Source: Candidatus Aenigmatarchaeota archaeon
GTDB taxonomy: Archaea; Aenigmatarchaeota; Aenigmatarchaeia; QMZP01
Assembly: GCA_016783545.1 (NCBI GenBank)
Contig: JADHWJ010000010.1
Location: 1-32,454, forward strand
Length of the DNA: 32,454 nucleotides
Direction: 5' to 3'
How positions within the stretch are numbered: position 1 is the stretch's first letter; the number at the start of each line of letters is the position of its first letter. The position numbers and the translations under genes were made by a program. The notes beneath the pieces are model-generated. The model had not been told where the DNA came from and made no database searches. It saw only the letters and a program-made list of their open reading frames with translations. Below are positions 21,974 through 31,800 of the stretch, one piece after another.

Positions 21974-23668
21974 ATGGGAGAACTCATTGAGTTGAACCCA
22001 GGTCCGACGAGCCCATTGCCTCTAAAAGTAGGGGCATTTGGGACGTTTGACAAGCGTCTGTCGAAAGAATCGGACAGGACTCGTGCACAGAATATCGTGA
22101 GAGACGGTGCACAGGTCTTGGCCGACGGCCTTCGGACGATCGACGGCAAGCCAGTAGAAGTTGTGTGGAGTCCTTTGATGGTACAGGACGAGATCACAGC
22201 AGATCAGCTTGCCAGGATGTTCATCGAGCAAGGCGTTCGGGCTCTTGTATGTCTGCCTGATACGTGGGCATGGCCACAGAAGACTCTGTTGAGCTTCTTG
22301 GCTCATTTCCCAAGAAAGACCCCGATCGGCTTAACCTGCGGTAATGCAGGCCCTAAGCCGGGAGTGGTCTTTGCGCACGCGAGTTGCGGTGCATTGGCTC
22401 AGTCGGGTATTCTCATGGGCCTGAACGTTGGTACGTGGCCTGACACAGGGATTCGTCCCAAGATGACCCCGGAAACGGCTGAAGCCATGCTGGATTGGGG
22501 ACAAGCAGCCATTACCTACACTGGACTGAGGGGAAGACGGGTGGTCGAGTGGGGTCACGACAGCATGGGCATGGAGACTGCGCTGGCTCATGTCATCCCG
22601 ACGCGAACCCAGTTCGGGCTCGAAATCACGCGTATGGACATGAAGCTCCTGGCTGACTTGCTTCAGAAGGACGATGGGTATGACAAGAGCGAGCTGAAGG
22701 GTCTGGAAGACTGGATGTATGAGAAGTTGGGAGACAGGATCCAGATCCGCGACGAGGCCGACAAGGAACGATTCAAGACCATGCTGAAAATGTACCTCAT
22801 CGTACGCAACATCATGGAGGAGGTCAATGCCATCGGTGGGGGGTTTATGTCTCAGCTCCCCTGGGGGTCTGATCCTCGGGGAACCCCACTCCCGGTCGCG
22901 GATGCCATGGAATCCCTGTTCAATTCCACTTTCGACCATCGCGGCCCAAAGCCCCCCACTCCTTACGCCACGGAGAAGGATACGCAGGGGTTGCTCACCA
23001 TGATCTTCTTCACCGGCCTCAGCGGCGGCGGACCACCTCTTTTCATGGACTTCCGGAAGGTCTGGGAGCCATGGGAGATCAAGAAGGTCGCTAGGGAGAT
23101 GGGGATTCCTTATGAAGGGGAGCCTTGGGCAGAAAGAGGATTCGTCGACGGCGACAATAGCGGTTCGGCGTCGTTCGACTGGGCTGAGAAGCCTGGTGCT
23201 TCGCCTGATGAGTGTATGGCGCGCATAAGCATGCCACAGGCGGATCCGGACTACTTCCCAGGCCGCGGTAACAGCGTGACATTCTTCACTCCCGGCGGCG
23301 TCGAAGGAGTGGCTGGAAGGCTCGCGTATTTCCAGCCGACAGACGAATTCACGCTCTTCTGGGATGATGCGGAGACCTTCGAATTACCAGAGCCTCTGGC
23401 AGAGAAGGTGGCTTCCACATCCACCAAGGAATGGCCTCATACGTTCGTTGGCTTCAAGAGGGCTAATATGGGCCAGGCTAAGCAGTTCGGATGCCCAGCC
23501 AATCATTTCAAGCTGATAGCGAACTTGATGCCGGCGCGTGTTGAGCACTTCTTGGATATCTCCGGAATCCGCAACATGAATGCCATTGCGTGGCCGGAGA
23601 TTAGAGAAGGGCATCGGCCGGTACCACTCATCAAGATGTTGAATGGTGCTGTGCCGCCTGCACCGTAA
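21974..23668 (+). CDS. L-fucose/L-arabinose isomerase-like protein
   Basis: The 564 residues have the layout of the FucI/AraA-type ketol-isomerase superfamily: an N-terminal domain (LKVGAFGTFDKRL, then EVVWSPLMVQDEITAD), a middle domain with VEWGHDSMGMETA (192-203) and FGLEITRMD (214-222), and GGPPLFMDFRKVWEPWE, similar to the conserved segment of FucI. The Mn2+ ligands (Glu, Asp, His in FucI) cannot be assigned with certainty. GGAG sits nine bases before the ATG. Together with the kinase remnant and the island B enzymes it points to deoxy-sugar or pentose metabolism. The substrate is inferred only from family. Confidence 0.8.
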   Translation: MGELIELNPGPTSPLPLKVGAFGTFDKRLSKESDRTRAQNIVRDGAQVLADGLRTIDGKPVEVVWSPLMVQDEITADQLARMFIEQGVRALVCLPDTWAWPQKTLLSFLAHFPRKTPIGLTCGNAGPKPGVVFAHASCGALAQSGILMGLNVGTWPDTGIRPKMTPETAEAMLDWGQAAITYTGLRGRRVVEWGHDSMGMETALAHVIPTRTQFGLEITRMDMKLLADLLQKDDGYDKSELKGLEDWMYEKLGDRIQIRDEADKERFKTMLKMYLIVRNIMEEVNAIGGGFMSQLPWGSDPRGTPLPVADAMESLFNSTFDHRGPKPPTPYATEKDTQGLLTMIFFTGLSGGGPPLFMDFRKVWEPWEIKKVAREMGIPYEGEPWAERGFVDGDNSGSASFDWAEKPGASPDECMARISMPQADPDYFPGRGNSVTFFTPGGVEGVAGRLAYFQPTDEFTLFWDDAETFELPEPLAEKVASTSTKEWPHTFVGFKRANMGQAKQFGCPANHFKLIANLMPARVEHFLDISGIRNMNAIAWPEIREGHRPVPLIKMLNGAVPPAP

Positions 23669-23688
23669 GTCGCAAACATTCAGATAGG

Positions 23689-23713
23689 ATAGGAAGCCCA
23701 AAAAGCTTCCTAT
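23689..23713 (+). terminator. Hairpin at the end of island C
   Basis: ATAGGAAGC (23689-23697) pairs perfectly with GCTTCCTAT (23705-23713) around a 7-base loop. It starts 20 bases after the isomerase stop and lies 12 bases before the dphB stop. It lacks a T-run but is placed as a terminator for the plus-strand genes. Confidence 0.6.
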
Positions 23714-23725
23714 TATAGTGTCATC

Positions 23726-24436
23726 TTAAAGGGCTTCTAAAAACTCTTCTTCTAGAAAATGCAGCTCTCCTGGAACAATCAGAACAGCAGGTGTTTTTCT
23801 TTTCAGGTTTTTCAACTTAGAAAGTTCCTCGATTTTTCCATAAACTATTATTTGTTTTTCAGTTCCAAGCTGACATGCAACAATAACCTTTCCTTTTGGT
23901 TTCAGAATTTCCAGTGCTTCCAAAGCATCCATGAAATAGTTTTTCTCCCTTTTGATGTCCAGAAGAACCAGTGTATGCAATCCTAACTTTTGGTTGTTTT
24001 TGATTGTTTCAATAGTGCTTTTCTGCACATGGTTTGTCAGAGTGGTTGTTTTTCCAAATTTGTATATCTGTAATCCAGTCTCTCCGATAGCAGTGAAAAT
24101 AGAACTCCCATGTATTATTCTATACGGAATTTTCTGTTTCTTGGAGTCTAATATAAGGGATATATGGGTTGTTGCAGAAAGCGCGTCACCAGCAACCAAA
24201 ACACCGATATCCTTTGTTTTTGCTTCCTTTAGAATTTCATCAGAATCTTCCTCAAGTGCAGATCTCTGAACCTCAATCACTTTCTTTCCAATAAGTTTTT
24301 CCAGTTTTTTCACACTAGTTTCCATTTTATTGGTATATGGTTCAAGATAGATTTTATTGCATTTTTTAGTTGCTTCCAGAGCCTTTAGGCTCATATCCTT
24401 CTCATCAGAGAGCCCAAGCGATATTAAGTATAGCAT
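23726..24436 (-). CDS. dphB: Diphthine synthase
   Basis: A 236-residue SAM-dependent methyltransferase that methylates the modified His of elongation factor 2 during diphthamide synthesis, found in archaea and eukaryotes. Family hallmarks are MLYLISLGLSDEKDMSLKAL at the N-terminus, YLEPYTN, VLVAGDALSATTH and IPYRIIHGSSIFTAIGETGL. The C-terminal segment AVLIVPGELHFLEEEFLE is also typical. Intact length and archaeal composition mark the return to host DNA after island C. Confidence 0.95.
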   Translation of the reverse strand: MLYLISLGLSDEKDMSLKALEATKKCNKIYLEPYTNKMETSVKKLEKLIGKKVIEVQRSALEEDSDEILKEAKTKDIGVLVAGDALSATTHISLILDSKKQKIPYRIIHGSSIFTAIGETGLQIYKFGKTTTLTNHVQKSTIETIKNNQKLGLHTLVLLDIKREKNYFMDALEALEILKPKGKVIVACQLGTEKQIIVYGKIEELSKLKNLKRKTPAVLIVPGELHFLEEEFLEAL

Positions 24437-24543
24437 AATAAGAGATTCATTTAGTGTATAAAAAGCTTATGTGTGGTATACCTTTGATATATTTATACAA
24501 AAGATCTTAGTTTAGAGAAGAATTTTTTTTACTTTTATAAAAA

Positions 24544-26142
24544 CTATTCATTATTGTAGAACTTTATGGAATTTAGTTTTGTATTTAATTCGGAAAAATT
24601 AACATTTTTTAGGTTTAAGAGTTCTATAAATTTTTTGATATTGATTATCTCAAGTATATGATCATCAACAAACACTCTTCTTTTACCATCTTTTAGAGTT
24701 ACTATTATAACATTTTCCTTATGATTAAAATACCGTTTCATTTGATCTTTTTGTCTTAAAGCATTTCCACCGATTTTTGTATCTACTATGAAGTCTTTGA
24801 AATAGAAATCAGGTTGACATGCTTTCTTATGAGAACAGTTATCTATTTTTTTGTTATAACAGAATGATGTCTCTTTAGATATATCAACATCTTTGTGATT
24901 TTTGAGTTCTTTAAAATTATTTTTTAGAAATATTTTTCTCACCTCTCTTTGAAATGCAAAACCACCTTTTGATGTCTTGCTTGCTGTTATTGTATTCCTG
25001 GAATTATCTGGACAAATTCCGCAATATTCTAGTGATTTATCCCAACTTTTAAAATGCCTTAGAGAAGCATTCATAAGTTGAGGATGATTGATTTCAATAT
25101 ATTTTCTTGATGTATAACATTTTCCAGCTTCAACAGATTTTGAAAATAAATCTACTATTTCCTTTACCACCTTTTCTTTTGGAAATGGATCATCAAGTCT
25201 TTTATAATATTTAGTTAACTTCTCTGGAAGGAGGCCAGAAAAAACTAAAGCTTCATTGTAGTCATTATTAAATAATCTTCTTGCAGAAGCACATAGTCTC
25301 CTTTCTTCTTTCTTTTCTGACTTTTCCAAGTCTGATCTTAAAATTCTTCTACTATTTGCGTATAATTTTCTGATTTCAGATACTACTTTTTCTTTGTCCC
25401 AATCTTCTTGTGCATAATGTTTTCTATAATCAATACCTGCTTTGGAACAAATATCTATAATACCTTCAAAATTATTGAATATAGCTTTGTAGAGTTTACT
25501 GTTTTCTTCTCTAAGATCTTTTATAAACCATACACTTCCGTGTTTTTTATTAAATTCTTTTAATTTATTGATTATCTCAGATTCAGAATATTTTGCTATT
25601 TTTTTAATGTGTTCTCCTAATTCACAATCCCTCAATACATCTGACCATTTCTTCTTAACAAACTTTCTTAAACATTGTGCGTAGAAAGAAGAAAATTTCC
25701 AATTAGGGATACAATTTTCACAATTAGAAAAATCATTTTTATTGAAAATTTCAAATAGAATTTCATTTTTAACTAAATCATAAAACGAAAAATCTTCAAA
25801 TTTTTGTGTCCATAAATTTTCCTTTTTTAAGGTATTATTGATGTTATTGTCTGACAGATCAAAACCTAAATGATGTAACTTTTTTAGTATAGATTCTAGA
25901 ATTTCCTTGGTGAAAAAACTTTTGTAGGAATTTGAATGACATAATGGATTTATCTCAGATTTTATCATAGCGGCAGTAAAGCCTGAAAACTTAATAATTT
26001 TATTCTTTTGAAAACATCTTTCGATGTTTGAAATTAATTTAGAATTCTCATTTTTTAGATTTGTATAGTTAAAATCTTTATTTTTCTCAATAAAACTTTT
26101 ATGTTGTTCCTTTAATTTTATTATTGTTTTATTCTTTTCCAT
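24544..26142 (-). CDS. PD-(D/E)XK nuclease with homing-endonuclease-associated repeats
   Basis: A 532-residue protein. At least four repeats are visible at about 6-56, 187-237, 249-304 and 321-376, each with a helix like IINKLKEFNKK, a segment like DLREENSKLYKAIFNNF and an ending like WDKSLEYCGI. This resembles the homing endonuclease associated repeat, a DNA-binding module. The C-terminus is a PD-(D/E)XK nuclease: P444-D445, then D454-T-K456 in FIVDTKIGG, preceded by a helix with E400. Four Cys (428, 436, 442 and nearby) may bind metal. It lies between dphB and gatC with no phage or restriction partner. It could be a free-standing homing nuclease or a defence enzyme; the repeats favour the former. 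Confidence 0.75.
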   Translation of the reverse strand: MEKNKTIIKLKEQHKSFIEKNKDFNYTNLKNENSKLISNIERCFQKNKIIKFSGFTAAMIKSEINPLCHSNSYKSFFTKEILESILKKLHHLGFDLSDNNINNTLKKENLWTQKFEDFSFYDLVKNEILFEIFNKNDFSNCENCIPNWKFSSFYAQCLRKFVKKKWSDVLRDCELGEHIKKIAKYSESEIINKLKEFNKKHGSVWFIKDLREENSKLYKAIFNNFEGIIDICSKAGIDYRKHYAQEDWDKEKVVSEIRKLYANSRRILRSDLEKSEKKEERRLCASARRLFNNDYNEALVFSGLLPEKLTKYYKRLDDPFPKEKVVKEIVDLFSKSVEAGKCYTSRKYIEINHPQLMNASLRHFKSWDKSLEYCGICPDNSRNTITASKTSKGGFAFQREVRKIFLKNNFKELKNHKDVDISKETSFCYNKKIDNCSHKKACQPDFYFKDFIVDTKIGGNALRQKDQMKRYFNHKENVIIVTLKDGKRRVFVDDHILEIINIKKFIELLNLKNVNFSELNTKLNSIKFYNNE

Positions 26143-26177
26143 ATTTATAGAATTGTTCTATGCAATAAAAATCCAGT

Positions 26178-26462
26178 TTAATCCACAACTCTTGGTCCCT
26201 TAAAATAGCCTTTCTCTTTATTTAATTTCACATTGGAAAGTGCTTCTTCTTGGCTTAAAGAATCTTCAATTTTATCATCCCTTGTAATGTTTTCCATTTC
26301 TATTGGTTGGATTGTCGGTTTTACAGAATCAGTCTTTACCTTGTCCAAACTCTTGAAGGCCTTTAATATTTCTTCCAGATCCTTGCTGAACTTTTTCATC
26401 TCGCTCTCTGTCAGATTCAGCCTTGCCAGCTTCGCTACCTTTTCCATCATCTCTTTGTCCAT
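26178..26462 (-). CDS. gatC: Asp/Glu-tRNA amidotransferase subunit C
   Basis: A 94-residue small subunit of GatCAB, which converts Asp-tRNA-Asn (or Glu-tRNA-Gln) to the amide. Family features are MDKEMMEKVAKLARLNLTES at the N-terminus, EEILKAFKSLDKVKTD and an end with GYFKGPRVVD. GatA and GatB are not in the window. The first 134 bases overlap the 3' end of the Mre11 gene in another frame. Confidence 0.93.
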   Translation of the reverse strand: MDKEMMEKVAKLARLNLTESEMKKFSKDLEEILKAFKSLDKVKTDSVKPTIQPIEMENITRDDKIEDSLSQEEALSNVKLNKEKGYFKGPRVVD

Positions 26463-27597
26463 TGTTTATATTTTCTCTCAATGTTTTAATAGCTTTCTCT
26501 GTTTCTTTTTCAAAAAATAGCTCAAAAACATCACTAAAAACCTTCTCATTTAATCCAGCCTTTTCAAGGTTTTCAGCAAGAAGCTTTTTCCCAAGTTCCT
26601 GCACACTCATTTTGTGCTCTTCCAGTGTTTTTGTAACCGGTTTAATATCTTCAGAATCTTTTTGGAAGTAAAGAATAGCCCTATCTCCGAACTTTATCCC
26701 CACCTCTTTTCTCAGATCCAATTTTGAAACAATCTTCACTATCGGCTTCTTAGAATGACTTTCTGAAACAATAGTCTCCATTTCCTTCATTGCATTTTCT
26801 TTGTTCTGGATTTCCAAGATGTATGCTTTTCTTTGATTTTCAAATTCAACAAACCTTGGATCCGGATCCTTTGTATCAACAATCCAATATCCAGCTGGTT
26901 TTATATATTCCTTTTTCATCTGGGTTGGAATGGCAGCTCCTGTTACAATGAACGGCTTTTCATCGTATTCTGTTTTCTGCGGAGCATGTATATGGCCAAG
27001 TATGTATAGATCAAAACCCTTTGGAAGACTTTCCAACGGAAGCAGACTCTGAGCCATTGTAAATCCTTTTACAGATTGGTGTAACATGAAAATGTTAAAA
27101 CACTTTTTTTCTGGCCTGGGATTCCACTCTTGAAGAATTGTCTGGGCATACTGGTCAGGCACACCCGAAAGCCCTTGTATACAGATCTTCTCATCTTTTT
27201 CCAGAACAATTCCATTTGCATGCAGATGTATAAGAATTCCTGCTTTTTCAAGTGCCTGTATTGGATTTAACAATCCTTTAACCCTTCTTTCATGTGTTCC
27301 ATGTATTGCAATCACTGGAATGCCTTTTTTTACCAAAGGAGAGAGATGGTCTAGATTTTTTACAACACCTTTGAAATTTTCTATTTTATCCAATCTCAGA
27401 TGCGGTTCCAGAAACATTCTAAGCGCCTTTACAAATATATCTGTTGATGGTGTTCTGGAATCAAATATATCACCAACAAGAAGAATGATATCAGCATCCT
27501 CTTTCAAAGCTTGTTTTGCATATTCAAATGAATCATTCTCTTTTTCAGTTCCTTGTCCAAATCCAAAATGCAGGTCTGGTAATATCAAGATCTTCAT
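26329..27597 (-). CDS. mre11: Mre11-like DNA repair exonuclease
   Basis: A 422-residue calcineurin-like phosphoesterase of the Mre11/SbcD type, which processes DNA double-strand breaks. Metal-site motifs are D8-L-H10 (LPDLHFGFG), D43 (VGDIFDSR), G100-T-H-E103 in place of the usual GNHD, an HQS motif in IFMLHQSVKGF and GHIHAPQ. The capping domain follows. The last ~44 residues (from NGQRDDGKG on) lie wholly inside gatC in another frame and look like non-native sequence, so the ancestral stop may have been lost. No rad50 neighbour is seen in the window. Confidence 0.88.
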   Translation of the reverse strand: MKILILPDLHFGFGQGTEKENDSFEYAKQALKEDADIILLVGDIFDSRTPSTDIFVKALRMFLEPHLRLDKIENFKGVVKNLDHLSPLVKKGIPVIAIHGTHERRVKGLLNPIQALEKAGILIHLHANGIVLEKDEKICIQGLSGVPDQYAQTILQEWNPRPEKKCFNIFMLHQSVKGFTMAQSLLPLESLPKGFDLYILGHIHAPQKTEYDEKPFIVTGAAIPTQMKKEYIKPAGYWIVDTKDPDPRFVEFENQRKAYILEIQNKENAMKEMETIVSESHSKKPIVKIVSKLDLRKEVGIKFGDRAILYFQKDSEDIKPVTKTLEEHKMSVQELGKKLLAENLEKAGLNEKVFSDVFELFFEKETEKAIKTLRENINNGQRDDGKGSEAGKAESDRERDEKVQQGSGRNIKGLQEFGQGKD

Positions 27598-27690
27598 GGA
27601 GTCTATTTGTAATTAAATTTTAAATGATTGAAACAAATAATGATATAGATGCAAAAGCAGAGAAATGAATATTTCTAATTTACAAGTTTG

Positions 27691-27700
27691 TTTCCGGAAA
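27691..27700. promoter_or_regulatory. TTTCCGGAAA palindrome, copy 1
   Basis: A perfect 10-bp palindrome in the intergenic region before rpa. A second identical copy lies 43 bp downstream, close to four helical turns, which suggests cooperative binding by a regulator. Confidence 0.6.
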
Positions 27701-27733
27701 TACCAAAATAATTGCAGCATGTCGATTTCTTCG

Positions 27734-27743
27734 TTTCCGGAAA
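27734..27743. promoter_or_regulatory. TTTCCGGAAA palindrome, copy 2
   Basis: The second identical palindrome, preceded by TTCG and followed by TCTACC; the first has TTTG before and TACC after. AATATAAAATTTA, a likely TATA region, lies about 20-30 bases further downstream, so a bound factor would sit just upstream of the promoter. Confidence 0.6.
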
Positions 27744-27816
27744 TCTACCCTCACCTTAACAATATAAAATTTACTTTCAATATTCTATAAGTTCAATCAG
27801 AAATGGGAGATGTTAT

Positions 27817-28821
27817 ATGCCATTAGAAGGGATAGAAGAAATAATAAAAGAAATTTCAAAGCAAGCAGGAAAGGGCGAAGATGAGATAAAGAAACTTGTT
27901 AAAGAAAAGCAAGAGGAACTATCGGGTTTGGTTTCTGCTGAAGGTGCTGCTTATATAGTTGGAAGAGAACTTGGCGCAAGTCTTATCAAAGAAGGAAGAA
28001 AAGAGCTTAAGATAAAAAATCTTGTTTCTGGTCTGAGAAGCGCTGACCTAACTGCAAAGATCGTAAGAATTTTTGAACCAAAAGAATGGCAGAAGAAAGA
28101 TAAGAAAGGAAAGGTTCAGAGTATTATTCTTGGAGATGAAACAGGTACCATAAGGCTTTCTTTATGGAACGATGAAGTAGGCAAATATAAAATAAATGAT
28201 GGTGATGTTGTTAAAATCAAAGGGGCGTATGTAAAAGAGGGATTTAATGATAATCTTGATATAAGTATAGGAAGAGGAACTCTTGAAAAAACAGATGATA
28301 AGATAGAGGTTTCTGAGAACTTTCAAATCCAGAACACAAACACTGCTAAAAGAACAACTTTAGATGAAGCAAAAGAGGGGATGTTTGGCGAGTTCAGGGC
28401 AAGTCTTGTCCAGATGTTTGCAAGAAAACCTTTTTTTGAGATATGTCCGACATGCGAAACAAAAGTAGAAGAAAACGACGGGAAACGGACATGTTCCGAC
28501 CATGGTGTTGTGGAACCGAAAATAAGGTTGATTGTTTCAGGTGTTATGGATGATGGTTATAATAATATAAGAGCTGTTTTCTTCGCAGAATCAGCAGAAA
28601 AAATTATAGGGAAATCAACAGAAGAGGTAAAAAATTCTTTTAATGAAACAGAAATAGAGAAATTCTACGAGAGCCTTCAGAGTTTGGGAAAAGATTTTAT
28701 AGTGAAAGGTAGGATTAAGATAAACACATTTTCAGAAAAACCAGAGCTTATGGTTAATTCTGTGGAAGATATTAATTTGAAAGCGGAATGTGAAAAGCTA
28801 ATAGGAGACTTAGGTGGTTAA
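27817..28821 (+). CDS. rpa: Replication protein A (single-stranded DNA-binding)
   Basis: A 334-residue archaeal RPA. An N-terminal helical region precedes at least one clear OB fold (about 70-160, with [31 protein letters not shown] and [15 protein letters not shown]). A zinc finger follows, C210-x2-C213 and C226-x2-H229, then another beta-rich region to the end. It coats ssDNA in replication and recombination. GGGAGATGTTAT precedes the ATG. The stop lies just before the radA start, so the two are co-transcribed. Two TTTCCGGAAA palindromes precede the operon. Confidence 0.93.
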   Translation: MPLEGIEEIIKEISKQAGKGEDEIKKLVKEKQEELSGLVSAEGAAYIVGRELGASLIKEGRKELKIKNLVSGLRSADLTAKIVRIFEPKEWQKKDKKGKVQSIILGDETGTIRLSLWNDEVGKYKINDGDVVKIKGAYVKEGFNDNLDISIGRGTLEKTDDKIEVSENFQIQNTNTAKRTTLDEAKEGMFGEFRASLVQMFARKPFFEICPTCETKVEENDGKRTCSDHGVVEPKIRLIVSGVMDDGYNNIRAVFFAESAEKIIGKSTEEVKNSFNETEIEKFYESLQSLGKDFIVKGRIKINTFSEKPELMVNSVEDINLKAECEKLIGDLGG

Positions 28822-28822
28822 T

Positions 28823-31800
28823 ATGACAGAAGATGATATTTCAAAACTTCCTGGAGTAGGGGATAAATTTCTGGAAAAACTAAAAGAAGCTGGCTATGAT
28901 AGCTATATGAGCATAGCAGCGGCTTCTGCTAGCGAGATAACCAGTGCAACAGGAATAGGCGCAGAAACAGCAAATAAGATAATATCCCAGGCAAGGAAAA
29001 AAATGAAAATGGGATTCGAGTCTGCTACTGATGTTCTAAAAAGAAGGGAAATAGTTGGAAAGATTACAACAGGTAGCAAAACTCTGGACGCAATGCTTGG
29101 TGGTGGAATAGAGACACAGGCCATTACAGAAGCCCATGGGGCGTTTGGTTGTCTAACAGGGGATACTAGAATAACACTTTCAAATGGTAAAATGTTATCT
29201 CTAGGTTCTATGGCTAAAGGATTGAATTCTGGTATATATCCTATAAAAATGCCTGTACTTAGTATGTCTGGAAATTCTATTATAAAAACACACGCAACGA
29301 GTCTTCATGTTTATGATTGTAAATCTGTACTTAAAGTAAATTTACATAATGGTATGGATATATGTGTAACTCCTAATCATCCACTAATGACAGAATTTGG
29401 TTGGAAAGAAGCTGATAAAATATCTATGAATGATAAAATAAAAATAGTTTCTGATAATAATTTTTCTAAAGAAGAATCTCCACTAAATACAGATTTTTTT
29501 GTTTACAAAAACGCAGCAAATACAGTAATACCAAAACTTCCTAAGACATTAACATCTGAACTTGCAGAACTTTTGGGTTTTATAGTTGGTGAAGGTTGGC
29601 GAGAGGTATCAAAACGTAAAAAAGAAGAAAGAATATCAAGAGTTTGTATAGTATCTACAAATAAGAAAATAAAGGAGAGATTTAGAGAACTTGTAAACAG
29701 TGTTTTTGGAATTGAAGCCAATTTGAGATATAAAAGAGAGGGTAAGATAGATGCATATGCAATTGATTCTGTTATTGCGTGTGAATTTATTAAACAATTT
29801 AATGGTGTCTATGAATTAGCAAAGAAAAAACATGTACCATCTCAAATTTTCACGTCTCCAAAAATAGTAGTCTCAAAATTCCTTGCAACATTATATGACG
29901 GTGAAGGTTCAGTTAAAAATGACATAAAAAAGAAAAGGGAAAGAAAAATCTATTGGAAAAGAAAAGATGGTACTAAGAATTATAATTCATATAATTTACC
30001 AAGTTTTGGTAGAGATATAGAATTAAGAAGTTCAAGCAGAAAATTAGTGAAAGATGTTCAAATTCTTCTTACAAAGTTTGGCATAAAAAGTTGGATTAGT
30101 AGTGATATAACGAAACGTGATGGTAGAGAGTTTGTTTGTTTTAAAGTTCATATAACCAATAGAGAAAGCATAGAGAAATTTTATGATGATATTGGTGTTT
30201 ATACTATACGTTTGAGAGACAGTATAGAAAACGCAATGGAAAGTTATAAAAGAAAAATGAAGATAAAAGCAAACGATTTTATAAATATAAAATTAATTGA
30301 AAAAGTGAATACTACCGATGGTAAAGTTTATGATTTAGAAGTTCCAAAGTTTCATAATTTTTTGGCTGATAATATACTTTCTCATAATTCGGGAAAAAGC
30401 CAGGTTGGATTCCAATTATCTGTAAATGTTCAATTACCAAAAGAAAAAGGCGGACTTGGTGGCAAGGCCCTTTTTGTTGATTCAGAGAATACATTCCGAC
30501 CTGAACGGATAATGGAGATAGCAAAGGCTGCTGGTTTAGATCCAAAGAAATCTCTAGATAATATATTCACCGGACGTGCGTACAATAGCTTGCCTGCTAA
30601 TGAAAATGTCTATGTGTTAAATGATGAAAATTTTCATAAGAGAGAAATAGGTGATTTAGTTGAAAATAATAAAGGTAAAAAGATTCTTACATTTTCATTT
30701 AATCCAGAAAATGGAAAAATGAATTGTTCTGAGGTAACAGCGTTTATAAAACATAGAACACCTGAAAACGAATATCTTTGTAAAATAAAAACACGTTTTG
30801 GAAGAGAAATAACTGTTACTGGTTCTCATTCTTTATTTAAGGGTGTTAGGATAGGAAAAAGAGGAAAGGAAACAGTGTTTGAGGTTAAAGGTAATATGAG
30901 ACCTACTGTAGTAGAGGCATCTGAATTAAATGTAGGTGATCATGTGACTATCCCAAAGAATTTACCAATGAAAGAAAAAGACATAAATGAAATTAATCTC
31001 TCTAAAAAACTGAGAAAAGTAAAGAAAATTTCAAAAGAGATAATCTTTGAGAAAAATATAATAAAATTAGCCCATACAGGAAGAATGAAATCACCAGAAA
31101 TACCCAAAAAAATAAAAATAGATAAAGATATTTTGTGGCTGCTTGGGTTTGCAATTGCAGAAGGTAATTCCCAATACAAAGACCGTCTTGTAAGGACAAG
31201 ATTGTTTTCTGAGACTAAATACCTTGAAAAGGCACACAAAATAATAAAAGAGAAATTCAATATAAATTCCCATCTTCATAAAAAGCTTCATACATTGTTG
31301 ATATCAAGTCGCTTATTTTCACTTATCATGGTAGAATGTTTTGGTATACGAATAGATAAAACATCTGTTAAGAGAAATGTACCAGAATGGATATTCCAAC
31401 TTCCTTGTGAAAAAATCAAACACTTCCTAAAGGGTTATTGGGATGGTGATGGATATCATGGAAAAAACAGAAGAAAAAATAGGTTAATTTTCTGTACATC
31501 AAGTAGACAGCTAGCAAATGATATATCAATGTTGCTTTTACGATTTGAAATTATAGGTTCCATCATTAAGATAAATGTCAAAAATAGAGAGTCATATAAA
31601 CCGCATTGGAATACTCCATATAAGATTGAGGCAGCTGGCTTATCGCACAACAATCCATTAGATCTGGAAGAAATGGAGCAGAATTTAAATGCCCCTTCAT
31701 GGAATGATCTTGTTTTCGCAAAAATAAAGTCAATAGAAAAAACACCTGCAAATGAAGAAAGTGTATATGATTTGGAAGTACATTCCTCAAAAGCTCCATT

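Larger units (their letters stand above)
19560..23715. other. GC-rich island C
   Basis: The GC-rich sequence resumes near 19570-19600 and ends just before the archaeal dphB gene. It holds seven closely packed small genes with strong Shine-Dalgarno sites, a 5'-truncated sugar kinase and a large L-fucose-isomerase-like gene, all on the plus strand. Composition, ribosome-binding sites and gene families differ from the host. The broken kinase shows that recombination or decay has occurred. Confidence 0.65.

Noticed and set aside
22331-22939. Minus-strand open frame of 202 codons in the isomerase region
   Set aside because: It is a shadow of the isomerase-like gene, with no start signal or domain features.
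24527-24542. TTTTACTTTTATAAAA, similar to the PadR-type operator
   Set aside because: The right half is ATAAAA and the sequence lies in a T-rich terminator-like region; likely chance.
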